Under the pieces are notes generated by a model. That model was not told the origin of the DNA and searched no databases. It saw only the letters and a list, made by a program, of their open reading frames with translations. A stretch of 64,000 bases of DNA, taken from positions 1 to 64,000 of the forward strand of contig MU832639.1 of assembly GCA_029204225.1 (NCBI GenBank), in the 5' to 3' direction. The DNA comes from Diphasiastrum complanatum (lineage: Eukaryota > Streptophyta > Lycopodiopsida > Lycopodiales > Lycopodiaceae). A program made the translations under genes and the position numbers. The stretch's first letter is position 1. The number at the start of each line of letters is the position of its first letter. Below are positions 10,959 through 22,106 of this stretch, piece by piece.

Positions 10959-12796
10959 ATGGGATCTGCTGTAGCATACCTTCTAGAAGCTAGTGAGAGA
11001 TTGAATTCTACAAATTATGCTATTTGGAAGGTTAGGATGGAGTCACTTTTGGTGCTCCAAGACCTTCATGAGTTTCTGATTGAGGATGAAGATGAACTCT
11101 AGGTGCACAAGAATTAGTGAATACAAAAAGATATCTAGGTTAGCACTTCATTGTGTGAAAATGAATGTGAGCAATGATCTTTTGAGGGAAGTATCATCAT
11201 GTAAAAGTGCTAAAGAGGCCTGGGAGTCTTTAAAATCAATGTATGAATCTAGTAACACTTCGAGGGTTCTCATGCTTAGAATTCAGATTTTGCAAAGCAT
11301 GAAAAGAAGTGAGGAGAGTGCACAAGATTATGTACTCAAAATCAAGTCTCTAAATAGGGAGTTGGCTTCCATTGGAGAGAAAATTCATGATGGAGAGCTT
11401 GTACAAATTGTTCTTAATGGTCTAGGAGATGACTTTGAAAATTTGGTCCAAAGTTTTGCCATCCAAGACACTTTACCAACTCTAAAAAAACTTCATAGTG
11501 TATTCGTGGCTGAAGAGTGTAGGATGCTCCACACCAAGGCAAGAATGAGTTCATTGTCTTTGTAGGATGGAGATGAGAAAGCCAATTTCTCATTCAAGGG
11601 CAAAGAGAAGACCAATGGAAAGAAGAAGCATCCCAAGGAGGCCAAAGAAAAGGATGATGCATCAAGCTCAAACGACAAGTCAAAGGAAAAATACTTCTTT
11701 TGTGGAAAGAAGAGACATTATGCATCCGAATGCTACAAGAGGCTAAGAGCAAAAGAGGAGGAGAACAAACAAGGGAACCTTGCATATGAAGAGGATGGAG
11801 ATGAGGAGATCTCATCTTTGATGGCATCTACATCCACTCCAACAAGCAAACGCAACTCAAAGGACACTTGGTGGATTGATAGTGGGGCTAGCTCTCACAT
11901 GACTTTCCAAAAGGACACATTCTCAACCTTACACCCTTTTTAATGGTGCTAGTAAATCTGCTTCTTTAGCAAATGATCAAGAATGCAAGATAGATGGTAT
12001 TGGTACCATCTCATTAGGTCTAGGATCTAGCAAAAGGATGGATCTAGACAATGTCCTTTTTGTACCATCAATTACCAAGATCTTGCTTAGTGTTGGACAA
12101 CTAATGGATGATGGTTTAGATGTTCACTTCAAGCATGGAGTTTGTTCCATCATGAAGAATGATATTTGCATAGCAAATGGTGTTAAACAAGGTAGTTTGT
12201 TTAAGTTGGATGATAAAATTGCTGTGGCAAAAGAGGAAATCATTCATTCAAATGTACACTCTTTTTCTCATGTACCAAGTAGTGATGATAAGATGCATGA
12301 AACATTCTTAGATGTTTATACAAGAGATGATTGGATCCATCTAGTATCTTTTGTGAGTAAAAGTGAAATCAACAACCTTGGTGTCAATGATCTTGCAAGG
12401 ATTGAGGAGGAGCAACAAAGTGATGGAGATCTTGAGGATCCACCTCAAAGATCAAGTGCTCCAAGAAGATCCACGAAGGTAAGGGTCGAGCCTTCAAGGC
12501 TCACTTATCTTGGCAAAGGTAATCAAGGGGAAGATTCTCAACCATTCACCTTCAACACTTTTCTTACTTCAATTCTTGATGAATTATTTTACTATGAGAT
12601 CTACATGAGACAAACCGAGGTATGCTATGAGAACTACATGAGGCAACTTGAGGGCTTCATCAAGAAGGAAGTTGAAGATAAAATGTGTAATGACTCATTT
12701 GAAAACAAGTTTTTATGTCTTCGTGATCTAAAGATTGTTATGAATCAATTAAGAGTAAATTGGTTGTTTGATCAAATGAGTGCTCTCATATTTTAG
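10959..12796 (+). pseudogene. copia A1 gag-protease polyprotein, broken
   Basis: The gag starts at ATG 10959 (GSAVAYLLEASERLNSTNYA, a UBN2-type copia gag) and is stopped by TAG at 11100-11102. It continues in another frame to 11565, where a second TAG interrupts it just before DGDEKANFS. The zinc knuckle near 11690-11740 reads YFFCGKKRHYASEC: its first Cys is replaced by Tyr and a Gly by Arg. The aspartic protease motif WWIDSGASSHMTF is at about 11869-11907. One extra T in a T-run near 11940 shifts the frame; the region then continues as VLFVPSITKILLSVGQLMDD (12038 on). After this the integrase and RT are absent; instead there is a 190-residue stretch with RSSAPRRSTKVRVEPSRLTY and a Met/Glu-rich tail that I do not recognise. 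Non-functional as it stands. Confidence 0.8.
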
Positions 12797-12829
12797 AAGA
12801 GCAAGAATGAGTTAATCACTCATTGTTTT

Positions 12830-13395
12830 CAAAAATGTGTTTTTTCTTTTGGAGAGGCAAATTGTAAGCTTCTTATGAGAATAAGAGAAACATCCTTGAA
12901 GGACACTTATATCCATAAGCAAGTATGTAGCCTCATGAAGTTGAAGATCACTTGTATTTACAAGATTAGGAAAATCATGCTTATTTATTATGGTTTGTGG
13001 ACTGGTCATTTTAGCATGATAAATATTGGTAATAGTGGCAAGTACATGTTTTGTGATCTTGATCAATTTGATTTTCACAAGACATGGAGACATCAGATTT
13101 CCTTCAAAGAGAAACATCAAGATCAAGGAGGAGCAAGTTTCAAGTTCATGCATCTTCACTCAAAATGGAAGAAATCAAGTGCAAAGGTGCAAGGAAGAAT
13201 TAAGACTCTTCAATTCATCTTGGAGGAGATCAAGATCAAAGAAGCTCTATCTTGGATATGGTGATAGATCATGTCATCATCTTTAGGGGCTCATTAGTCA
13301 TCTTCTAGACCTGAATATGATTGATTATTTATGTTAAGATTAGGTCTTAGAATTGTGTATAGATACATTATTGTTTCCAAGGCTAGATTTGAGGA
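12830..13395 (+). other. 3' module of copia A1 (shared with two other elements)
   Basis: Sequence between the broken polyprotein and the 3' LTR. It includes GAGGCAAATTGTAAGCTTCT at 12856, GGACACTTATATCCATAAGC at 12901 and GACATGGAGACATCAGATTT near 13081. The same blocks in the same order occur at 42837-43075 in element A2, and the first block recurs at 63960-64000 in element B2. It ends in the polypurine tract GAGGAGGAGAG (13391-13401) at the LTR border. It replaces the position where RT and RNase H would normally be. Confidence 0.6.
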
Positions 13396-13399
13396 GGAG

Positions 13400-13684
13400 A
13401 GTGAAAAATAGCCTATTTTGGCAAATCTAGCCATGTAGAACTTTGTAAATATTGTGTATAATTGGGTTCCACACATGGAAGGCCAAGATGACACGTGGCA
13501 ACCCACTCCTAATGTAGGTTAGGTCAAGTCAAGAGAGTTGGTCATGTCTATTTGGTGGTCATCTCTACTTTATAGGACTTACACCTAAGTTTCAGGTGAA
13601 AATTTGACCAACTAGCTACCTACCAAGCATAACTCTAGGATCTAGGCTAGGGTTTCATTTTAGGGCAAGAAGAGTGAGTCAACT
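13400..13684 (+). repeat. 3' LTR of copia A1, first part
   Basis: Closely matches 9478-9757 of the 5' LTR from GTGAAAAATAGCCTATTTTG onward. The first base of the expected TGTG is changed to A. It is cut at 13684 by the nested element. Confidence 0.9.
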
Positions 13685-14823
13685 TGTTGGCTGATTCTGA
13701 CGAATCCCCAAGATACTCGGACAGTGCAACTCAAGTGCACCTCTCACCTTAGACCGAGGAGGTCTTTGAGAAGACGAGACTAACGAAGACTGAGAGCCGA
13801 GTATGAGAGCCGAGGAATACTAGTTAGTAATGACAAGTAAGAACTGTGTAAGCCTCATGGTGAATCTTGGAAGATGGAATGACCATGTAGGAACTAGTAT
13901 TTCTAGGCAAATGTAATAAATGCAAGTAGACCTCTCTTAAAGAAAGTAGAGTGAGCCACCTTTTGATGGTGACCTCTAGTGGAGAGCATTATTCTACTTG
14001 TAATTTGTGAAATGTGGAAATTCCACTAGGATGCCACCTAAGGAGCTCTCTTGCTTATTTAAGAGACTCCCTCTTTGTGAAGAGGAGCTTTTTGTGTATT
14101 GTATCTACTCCATGCTGAAATGAGAAGAACCTTCACGAGTTTGGTGCATCCATTGAGCTCCTTGATTATGCTTGTTTCTTGAGTGATACATTCATGATCT
14201 TGCCCTTCCCTCCTTTGTGTGTGGTTGTGGATTGTAGAGTGGATTAGATTTGCTGCTTTCCTAGAGTGGATTAGTTTCTTTTCTTGTTTGTGGATTAATG
14301 TAGGAATCAGCATTCAAGTAAACTAAACAGGCTAGAAATGTGGTATAGATCTTGCATATCCTCTAACATTCTAGTTTTTGATGTTCTTGGGATGTCCAAG
14401 AATCAAAAGACTGGTTGGTTTCTTGATTCTTGGACTTCTAAAATGCTGTAGATTAATTCTTGTTTCTTGTTTTGTTAATTCATGCAAGTATATTAGGTCT
14501 TAAGATCTGATTTCAATTCATTTTGCAGCAAAGCAGAAGTAGATTTCATCGTTGTTCCACTAAGCAGTAATGTAGATCATTTGTTGAACGCATTGGCTTG
14601 CATTTCAGTTGATTATGCATGTGCATTCAGTTCAAGAGAGACCCATCCGGATATCCTCTGACAGGCAGGACACAATACTACATCGATATTCAGTCCCGTC
14701 TGCCTGATTTTGGGCTTTAAACAAGGAAAAAGAACTTAAACTAGATCTCTTTGTCTCTGCAGAAGAAATAAGTAAGCAAAAGAATACTAGTAAACAGATT
14801 CTAAAACAGAGAAGCTGTCAACA
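13685..14823 (+). repeat. 5' LTR of the gag-only element
   Basis: Starts TGTTGGCTGATTCTGACGAA and ends GAAGCTGTCAACA. It matches 19700-20832 along its length with scattered substitutions and a few small indels, for example a short deletion near 19980 in the 3' copy. Confidence 0.95.
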
Positions 14824-14825
14824 TT

Positions 14826-14843
14826 TGGCACCGTTGCCACTTG
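14826..14843 (+). promoter_or_regulatory. primer binding site resembling tRNA-Asp type
   Basis: TGGCACCGTTGCCACTTG lies two bases after the LTR. Plant Ty3-type Athila/Tat elements commonly carry TGGCGCCGTTGCC here, matching the 3' end of tRNA-Asp. This copy has A for G in GGCGCC, a change expected from loss of a methylated CpG, and diverges after GCC. Confidence 0.65.
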
Positions 14844-15245
14844 ACCTTAGACATGTAATATTCAACCAAGTTCTCAATGCTTGATGCCACACTGTCCTTG
14901 CTCGCGTCCCTGCAAACACAATCCCAATCTTTCAACACATCTGAGTTTTTACACACCTTGTAATAATTTGTATTCTGCACCATTCTTGATTTTCAATCAA
15001 GAGTATAAACCTGTCACAGAGCTTCACTGTCAACAGTCTTCACTGGACATCATTCTTTGTTTTGAGTTTCAACTCTTGCAACAGTTCACACATGCACCCC
15101 ACAGCCCTCCATGTTAACGAACACCTTGCCTCCATCCTGCCAAACAAGCCTCCTTCATTCATCTCTCACACGTGCCTCCCTGACTCATTCTTGACAGACT
15201 CTCCTTCCTCACATTCACGCTCCAAACCTATCATAGCCCCCTGCT

Positions 15246-15760
15246 CCCATCTCGACCGAGGCACAAACTACCATCCAAGCAGAGCCCATAGCTTAAATCT
15301 CAACCGACGCCATCGTTCAGATCTCAACCGACGCCATCGCTCATATCTCAACCGACAAGTTTCTCTGAAGTCTCGATCGACGGATTTCTCTGAAATCTCG
15401 ACCGACGGGTTTTGATTAGATCTCGACTGACGCGCTCGCGTCAAATCTCGATCGACGCCTCGCGTCAGATCTCGACCAACTCCCTCGTGTCAGATCTCGA
15501 CCGATAGCTCGCATCAGATCTCGACCGACGTCCTCGCATCAGATCTCAACCGAAGCCTCGCGTCAAATCTTGAACAGCGCCTCGCGTCAGATCTCAACCG
15601 ACGCCCTCGCATCAGATCTCGACCGACACCCTCGCGTTAGATCTCGACCGATGCCGTCGCGTCAGATCTCGACTGACGGCTCCCATTAGCATCTCGACCG
15701 ACGGTCCTGGTTAAGATCTCGACCGAAGGATTCAATTAGATCTCAACCGAGGCAATTAGG
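15246..15760 (+). repeat. leader minisatellite, about 20 units of 25-27 bp
   Basis: The unit is close to AGATCTCGACCGACGCC plus CTCGCGTC. I count about 20 copies of the ATCTCGACCGA core, the most regular between 15430 and 15680. It lies between the primer site and gag of the gag-only element and is much richer in CpG than its surroundings. Many units show TC-A-A or T-G variants consistent with CpG decay. Confidence 0.9.
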
Positions 15761-16057
15761 TCATTTATTGACCGGACCAAAACACATAACTTTCAAACGA
15801 GACCTCTGATTGCCATTTCGACCGAACCACCATCTTCCCAAAGCCTTATAGACCAAAAAAATTTTCAAAAAAATGAGACCCATACCATTAGGAAGCCCTT
15901 TTCATACTGAGTCTCCCCCTTCACTTCCTTAAAGACCCTAAAAATCCAAAAAAATCTAAAAAAACACCAAAAATCCAAAAATACCAAAAACTCTAAAAAA
16001 AATCCAAAAACACCAGAAACACATACCCAACACAAAAAAAAGACACAACAGTACCCA

Positions 16058-17384
16058 ATGGACCAACATACAGATCCTGAAATCCCAGAAGATTATCCGT
16101 ACGAGATAAGGTCCCATGTAGCTGAACAAATCAAACGTCATAGGTTCATACACGAGCCATCTACAAACCCATTCGAGGGACAAGAACTTGATAGAGCTGA
16201 GTCTTCATGCGCACGACCCCATTTTTATGGTGCTGAACCCTCACAGGACAGAACCAACCTTAATGGAGTTTCTGCTACCCATAGTGCTCATCATGAGAGA
16301 TGTACACCCAAGTTAGATCTACCCAAGTTTGACGATAGTTCGGACCCTCAAATATTTTTGCAAATCTTTGAGAATGCATGTGATGTGTATGGTGAAACAT
16401 CTCCCGTTGCTATGGTCCAACTGTTTTTTATGACCATGATCACTAAAGCACGTGACTGGTTTTTTAACCTCAATCGTGAAGATAAGATGGACTGGTCTAA
16501 GAGTCCTTTATCAAGCATTTTAAGCCCTTTCGCTTGATCGAGAGTCATTTTGTTAAATTTAGTAACATCAAGATGGCACAAGATGAACGTGTACGAGACT
16601 ATATCGAGCATTTCAAACGCCTCAAAAGTCAAGTACAAGAACAGCCCTCCAAACATATGCTCATCATCTGGTTCTTAGTCGGCCTTCCAAGATGGATTAG
16701 ACGCGAACTTAAATCCAATGATGAATATATGAGCCTAAAGTTAGCTATGTCTGATGCCATCAAAGAAGAAGACGAGAGATCAGATGTTGACGAATCCAGA
16801 GAAAGGAAAACACCACATGCTCTTGTCCATGAGTCAAAGCCGATCAAGGATACGCAAGATCAGCTTTGGAAATCCCAGTTGGAGTTGCTTAATAAGCAAC
16901 ACCAACTACAAATGGAGAAACTCACCACTGAGTTTCAAACTACCCTGAAGTCTGTCCAAAGTAGTATGCTTGGTCAGCCAAACCCTGCACAGGTACCTTA
17001 TAGACGAAAACCAATATGGTGCCCACATTGCCGGCTACGCATCCTGCTGATGCTTGTCCTTCATATCACCCTATCCAAGCACGTACAGTCCAACAATATG
17101 AAGAACAACCATCACAGTCTGGACATGCCTTGCCTTATCATGAATATCCACCTGAAAGTCTAGAACCATTAGCCATCCAAGATAGCTATGTCGTTATACA
17201 AGGGCCATTGAACAACAGATGTTTCATCTGTGGTGAAACTGGCCACTTCATGGTTGATTGTTCAGTCAAGACCAAGTACCACGTTGAATGTCCCGACTGT
17301 GTCAGAAAACACACTTTCAAAGACTATCCAAAACAACCAAGCAAAATCCTACCTGCCCGACACATCAGTTATGATTCACAATAG
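16058..17384 (+). pseudogene. Ty3-type gag with zinc knuckle, two frameshifts
   Basis: The first frame (16058-16537, starts MDQHTDPEIPEDYPYEIRSH) holds the capsid core: LDLPKFDDSSDPQIFLQIFE, then KARDWFFNLNRED, the Retrotrans_gag pattern AxxWFxxL. A shift near 16500 moves the continuation IKHFKPFRLIESHF to a second frame that runs to about 17010 (MAQDERVRDYIEHFKRL, coiled segments with QLELLNKQHQLQMEKL). A second shift moves to the frame 17016-17384, which carries one CCHC knuckle, CFICGETGHFMVDC, followed by a second Cys/His pair CPDCVRKH. Total coding length is about 440 residues. No protease follows. The domain order is that of a structural gag only, which packages RNA into particles. Confidence 0.8.
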
Positions 17385-19699
17385 GATCCTCATGAGAACA
17401 CCACACGAGCACCATAGAAACCAACCGCTCAACCTACTGCTCACTTGAGAAGTTTCTGGCAAACTTCTACATTATCGCGCAATTCACCAACTCCATGATG
17501 CAAAAAGACACTAATATGACATGAGTCCTTGTAGGAGGAAAGCTAAACTAATATTCTATCATCTACTACCATGTCCAACCAAGAGCAACCTCCACAAAGA
17601 ATTGACAGTTTTTCTCCACTTCTGCAACCTCACATCTATTTGTCTTTCCACATGCTGATAAGATTTCCAATGTGCCAATACACAATAACTCTAGGATTCA
17701 GAAATCCAGATAGAGATTCGGTTCTGAATCTCTTGCTCAGAGAGGTACTCAGGACATAGTCCCTCATCCATACCTACAACTCACGCTATATCTTACGACA
17801 CCTGCTATCCATGATGGTAGATCTTAGTGTCACCAACCCTGCCTTGTTTTGACAAGGGCATGTCAGAGTAAGTATCATTACTCTACAAAACAAAAGGAAT
17901 ATTGCAATTGTCAAGGTACATTATCAATGTTGATGAATGCAAGTTTTGTTTGACAAGTGCCATACAGTTCTCACTCTCTGTAACGTTTGTTTGTTTCCTT
18001 GTTTCTCTTCACCTATTTTGTGTAATTGATTTTTGCATGAGAAATAGCTATTGCATGAGAGTCTTTCGTAGAGCATCTCCATAACACATTTTCATTCATC
18101 TATCCATCTTCAGATCCCCTTGTACAGCAGTTTAGGATTTTTGAGAAATATGAGAAATCCATGTCAAGTTAGAATTGATTATGCATCTCATTGCCATATT
18201 AATCTTCGAGTCAACTTCAGCAAGATCGAAACAAATTTAGTTAAAATTTGTTCAATCCTTAGTCCAGTCGCATGTTCAACGTGTTTCAACTACATGTTCC
18301 ACACGCTGATCCAATCCTGAACATGACCAGTTACCAGCAACAACATCCCCACCAATAGATTTTGGAGGAGGGGGAGAGAGTGGATCTGCTTGGATCCACT
18401 TGAGCAGTTACGCTGCCAGCAACAACATCAGCAAGATCAACAGCCAAGGTCACAAGTCAAATATGAAAAAGACAGGGATAAGAAGACAGATTGGCAATTC
18501 AAAGAGACTCAATCAGAAGAAGTACCCTAGTCACGACAAGGATCCTTCAGAAAGGGAAACACAAGCATTGGAAAATCAGTCTCCTTCAACCGATCTCTTG
18601 CCATACTTCTGCACCCATTCTCATGCCTATCGTTCACACCATCTACCGATGACACCACCTCCGCCCTACCTTCCATCTGTTTGTTTATAATCATTTCACT
18701 GTTCTTCTGGGAAATCCCCAGCTTTTGATAGTCTTACCGAAGTAGCTGATAGATCATTGCAAGTGTCTTGCGGAGACCAACTACCACCTACATTGGTTGT
18801 TCAGCCGGAAAAGATCTACAAAAGCAGGCAAAGCAGCTAGAAGAAATAAAGAGGAAGATCCAAGAAGTTGAGGAGAAAAGGACGAAACTTAAGCAATAGA
18901 TGAATTAGATCAATTTTGATCAAGAGAGACTCTCTAGAGCAATGATAGTTGAATCCTCTCTTACGAAGCCCAAAGAGATCCAAAAGTAATGGATCAAAAG
19001 AAAGAGTTGCAGAAAAATAAAGATAACACAATCGTGAACTTGCAAAATAAAGTGAGCTCCTTACCTAGCAAGTGGTGGTCAAAGCTCGGCACTGCCAGGG
19101 TCCAAGGCTGCAACTGTAGAACTATCAGTTCCTTCACCCTTCCACCAGGCCTTCATCATGTTTCCTTGCCGTCACCAACCATTCGTCCAATCTATTTCTA
19201 CCACCAACGTGTGAATGAGCCCATTCCCTTGAAGACTGATAACCAGGATTTGTGCTACCTATCAAGAAAGAGCATCGACAAGACTGGAACTTCAACTGAG
19301 AAAAGAATTGTGGAAACGCCCAGAAGGAAATGGAGGATATAGACCTCCTATAAGTTAGAATCTATCTAGAAACTAGAAGTGAAATCATCCATGGCAAATG
19401 CAACGAAAGAAAGAGACACAAGGAAAGCATTCGAGAATGCAAATTGTGAAGCTGCCGGGAGCTCTTCAAATTTTGAGAATGTCAACCACCTATAGCAATA
19501 AGACATTCTGATCAAATTACGACAAATTGCAAAAAGCAGTTTTTTGATAAAGACTGGCAACAATAAGCACTTGGATTTACGCAAGAGACCGAGGATCTAC
19601 GCTTTCCCAAGTGACGATCGAAGATGCCAATGCGGAAGCGGAGCGACATCGTCCAATATGAGTTGCAGTGGGTCCTGCAACACATTAGGGGTGGGATGA
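17385..19699 (+). other. 3' internal region of the gag-only element
   Basis: Only short open frames in all three forward frames. There is a Lys/Glu-rich coiled-coil-like stretch near 18810-18895 and a 117-codon frame at 18989-19342 (MDQKKELQKNKDNTIVNLQN) that I do not recognise. I looked for DTGA, YxDD and the integrase D,D,E pattern without success. It ends in the purine-rich AGGGGTGGGATGA (19687-19699) abutting the 3' LTR. Confidence 0.6.
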
Positions 19700-20832
19700 T
19701 GTTGGCTGATTTTGACGAATCCCCAAGATACTCGGACAGAACAACTTAAGAGCACCTCTCACCTTAGACCAAGGAGGTCTCTGAGAAGACAAGACTAACG
19801 AAGACTGAGAGCTGAGTATGAGAGCCGAGGAATACTAGTTAGTAATGACAAGTAAGAACTATGTAAGCCTCATGATGAATCCTAGAAGATGGAATGACCT
19901 TGTAGGAACTAGTATTTCTAGGCAAATGTAATAAATGCAAGTAGAACCCTCTTAAAGAAAGTAGAGTGAGCCACCTTTTGCCTCTAGTGGAGGGCATTAT
20001 TCTACATGTAGTTTGTGAAATGTGGAAATTCCACTAGGATGCCACCTAAGGAGTTCTCTTGCTTATTTAAGAGACTCCCTCTTTGTGAAGAGGAGCTTTT
20101 TGTGTATTGTATCTACTCCATGCTGAAATGAGAAGAACCTTCACGAGTTTGGTGCATCCATTGAGCTCCTTGATCATGCTTGTTTCTTGAGTGATGCATT
20201 CATGATCTTGCCCTTCCCTCCTTTGTGTGTAGTTGTGGATTGTAGAGTGGATTAGATTTGCTGCTTTCCTAGAGTGGATTAGTTTCTTTTCTTGTTTGTG
20301 GAATAATGTAGGAATCAGCATTCAAGTAAACTAAACAGGCTAGAAATGTGGTATAGATCTTGCATATCCTCTAACATTCTAGTTTTTGATGTTCTTGGGA
20401 TGTCCAAGAATCAAAAGACTGGTTGGTTTCTTGATTCTTGGACTTCTAAAATGTTGTAGATTAATTCTTGTTTCTTGTTTTGTCAATTCATGCAAGTATA
20501 GTAGTGCTTAGGATCTGATTTCAGTTCATTTTGCAGCAAAGTAGAAGTAGATTCCATCGTTGTTCAACTGAGCAGTAATGTAGATCATTTGTTGAACGCA
20601 TTGGCTTGCATTTAGGTGGATTATGCATGTGCATTCAGTTCAAGAGAGACCCATCCGGATCTCTGACAGGCAGGACACAATACTACATCGATATTCAGTA
20701 CCTTCTGCCTGATTTTGGGCTTTAAACAAGGAAGAAGAACTTAAACCAGAGCCCACTGTCTCTGCCGACAGGCAGAAGAAGTAAGCAAAAGAACACTAGT
20801 AAACAGATTCTAAGACAGAGAAGCTGTCAACA
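19700..20832 (+). repeat. 3' LTR of the gag-only element
   Basis: Begins TGTTGGCTGATTTTGACGAA and ends CTGTCAACA, pairing with 13685-14823. Confidence 0.95.
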
Positions 20833-20956
20833 TAACTTCCTTATTACATGTTGGAAATCCACCTAACTTCAAGAAGGAAGTCGAATTTGCTATGTATTCC
20901 AAGCTCTCATAGTGAGAAGATAGAATATTTTTTGGAGCTCATTGGCAATCTCAAGC
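20833..20956 (+). repeat. 3' LTR of copia A1, second part (truncated)
   Basis: Resumes at TAACTTCCTTATTACATG, matching the 5' LTR from about 9755, and ends after GGCAATCTCAAGC. The following sequence is unrelated to the LTR. Confidence 0.85.
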
Positions 20957-22106
20957 GGGTTTTGACATTCTACGAGTAAATCACTTGCGAGTTTTGTGAG
21001 TTTCTGCGCAATGAAAATAGCAAAAATTGAATTTACATGGCATGCCATTAAATTTTGACATTTTTGGAAGTCCGTTGAGTCAATGGTGTAATGAAAATCA
21101 AATTCTCAATTTCATTAGTCCAAGAAAATTGTATATGGTTAAAGGGATATGATGTTGTGCAGTTGCACATTTGAATTGATAGTAACTCTAACTCCTAAAG
21201 AGAATTCCAACTCTTAGATAATTTTTATAAAAGCTTTATGATTTTAGAATTTTCTAATTTGGATATATTTGAGTACAGCCTAAAAAGGGAAGGTTTAGGA
21301 GGTTTTGTACATCTTTGGTTTTAAAGCTTAGATCACCTACATTAAGTCACCAACTTTGCAACTAAGATCGAGTAGCAACATTCTAAAACTTGTATGATGC
21401 AAAATTTTGATAGGTTGGCTTTTGTCAATTTTGTTTATAATGATCATTCATATGGTCAATAAAAGATCAACTCTAAAAGATAAACTTAAAAATTTACTAC
21501 CACTTTGGAAAATCACTAGCATATTAACTAATTACTTTAAAAACTGAGATTGGATGATTCATAATGACTCTTCAAATTGGAATTTCTGCAACTTCATAAG
21601 TAAACTTTATGACTACTAGTGAGTTGTTTCAATGGCTCCATTGTTTGTTGAGATTTGAGAAAATAGCTCCATACTATTTCACGAGCTTGTCAAGCTTGGC
21701 ATGTAGTATATATGAGAAAGTTGACCCTCAAGCATATCAGCATGCTCTGTTGGGTGTATTTTCATGCCACTAGATTGGTAGTTTTTAATCTCAAAATTGA
21801 CAAATTTTGTGTAATATGACATTACTAAGCATAAATACTATACTTTGTATTGAAATGCAAGTGCAACAACAACTTGTAGTGTGCATTGTTATGTATTAAG
21901 TACCAAAAATAAATGTGATACCTTTTGTCCCACTGTCATGCATGAACATATGAAAGGATGGGCAAAAACAAAAATTTGTTTCTCCTTGTAAAAGGCAAAG
22001 GAAAATGGATATGAAAGTGAAGAGATTTGTTTGCTTATGAGCATAGGTAGAAACAAGACAGTGAAATGCCACAAAAACTATTGTTGAGAGATTTGAACAA
22101 ATAGTT
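20957..22106. other. non-coding, no gene recognised
   Basis: AT-rich flank between copia A1 and the satellite array. Nothing repetitive or coding was recognised. Confidence 0.5.

Larger units (their letters stand above)
13685..20832 (+). mobile_element. gag-only LTR retrotransposon (TR-GAG-like) nested in copia A1
   Basis: A complete-looking element of 7,148 bp. Its LTRs (1139 and 1133 bp) are nearly identical by eye, with ends TGTTGGC/GTCAACA. The 5-bp flanks are CAACT (13680-13684) and TAACT (20833-20837); the other A1 LTR has TAACT at the equivalent place, so this is a target duplication with one later substitution. It has a primer site resembling the tRNA-Asp type, a purine tract before the 3' LTR, a 25-bp minisatellite in the leader, and a gag with one zinc knuckle. 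I found no protease, reverse transcriptase, RNase H or integrase motif in about 2.3 kb downstream of gag. It therefore fits the non-autonomous class called TR-GAG. The primer site and gag point to the Ty3 (gypsy) side. Confidence 0.85.
9478..20956 (+). mobile_element. decayed Ty1/copia element A1, split by a nested insertion
   Basis: The element runs from its 5' LTR (9478-10161) through a tRNA-iMet-type primer site, a leader, broken gag-protease, a 3' module and a 3' LTR that starts at 13400. The 3' LTR is interrupted at 13684 by a 7.1 kb LTR element and resumes at 20833. It stops at about 20956, where identity with the 5' LTR ends abruptly after GGCAATCTCAAGC, so roughly 255 bases of the 3' LTR end are missing. 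No integrase core or reverse transcriptase is left between the protease region and the 3' LTR. The missing LTR end prevents identification of a target duplication. Confidence 0.85.

Noticed and set aside
13294-13506. 70-codon minus-strand frame across the A1 3' LTR border
   Set aside because: Antisense to an LTR and matched by no family.
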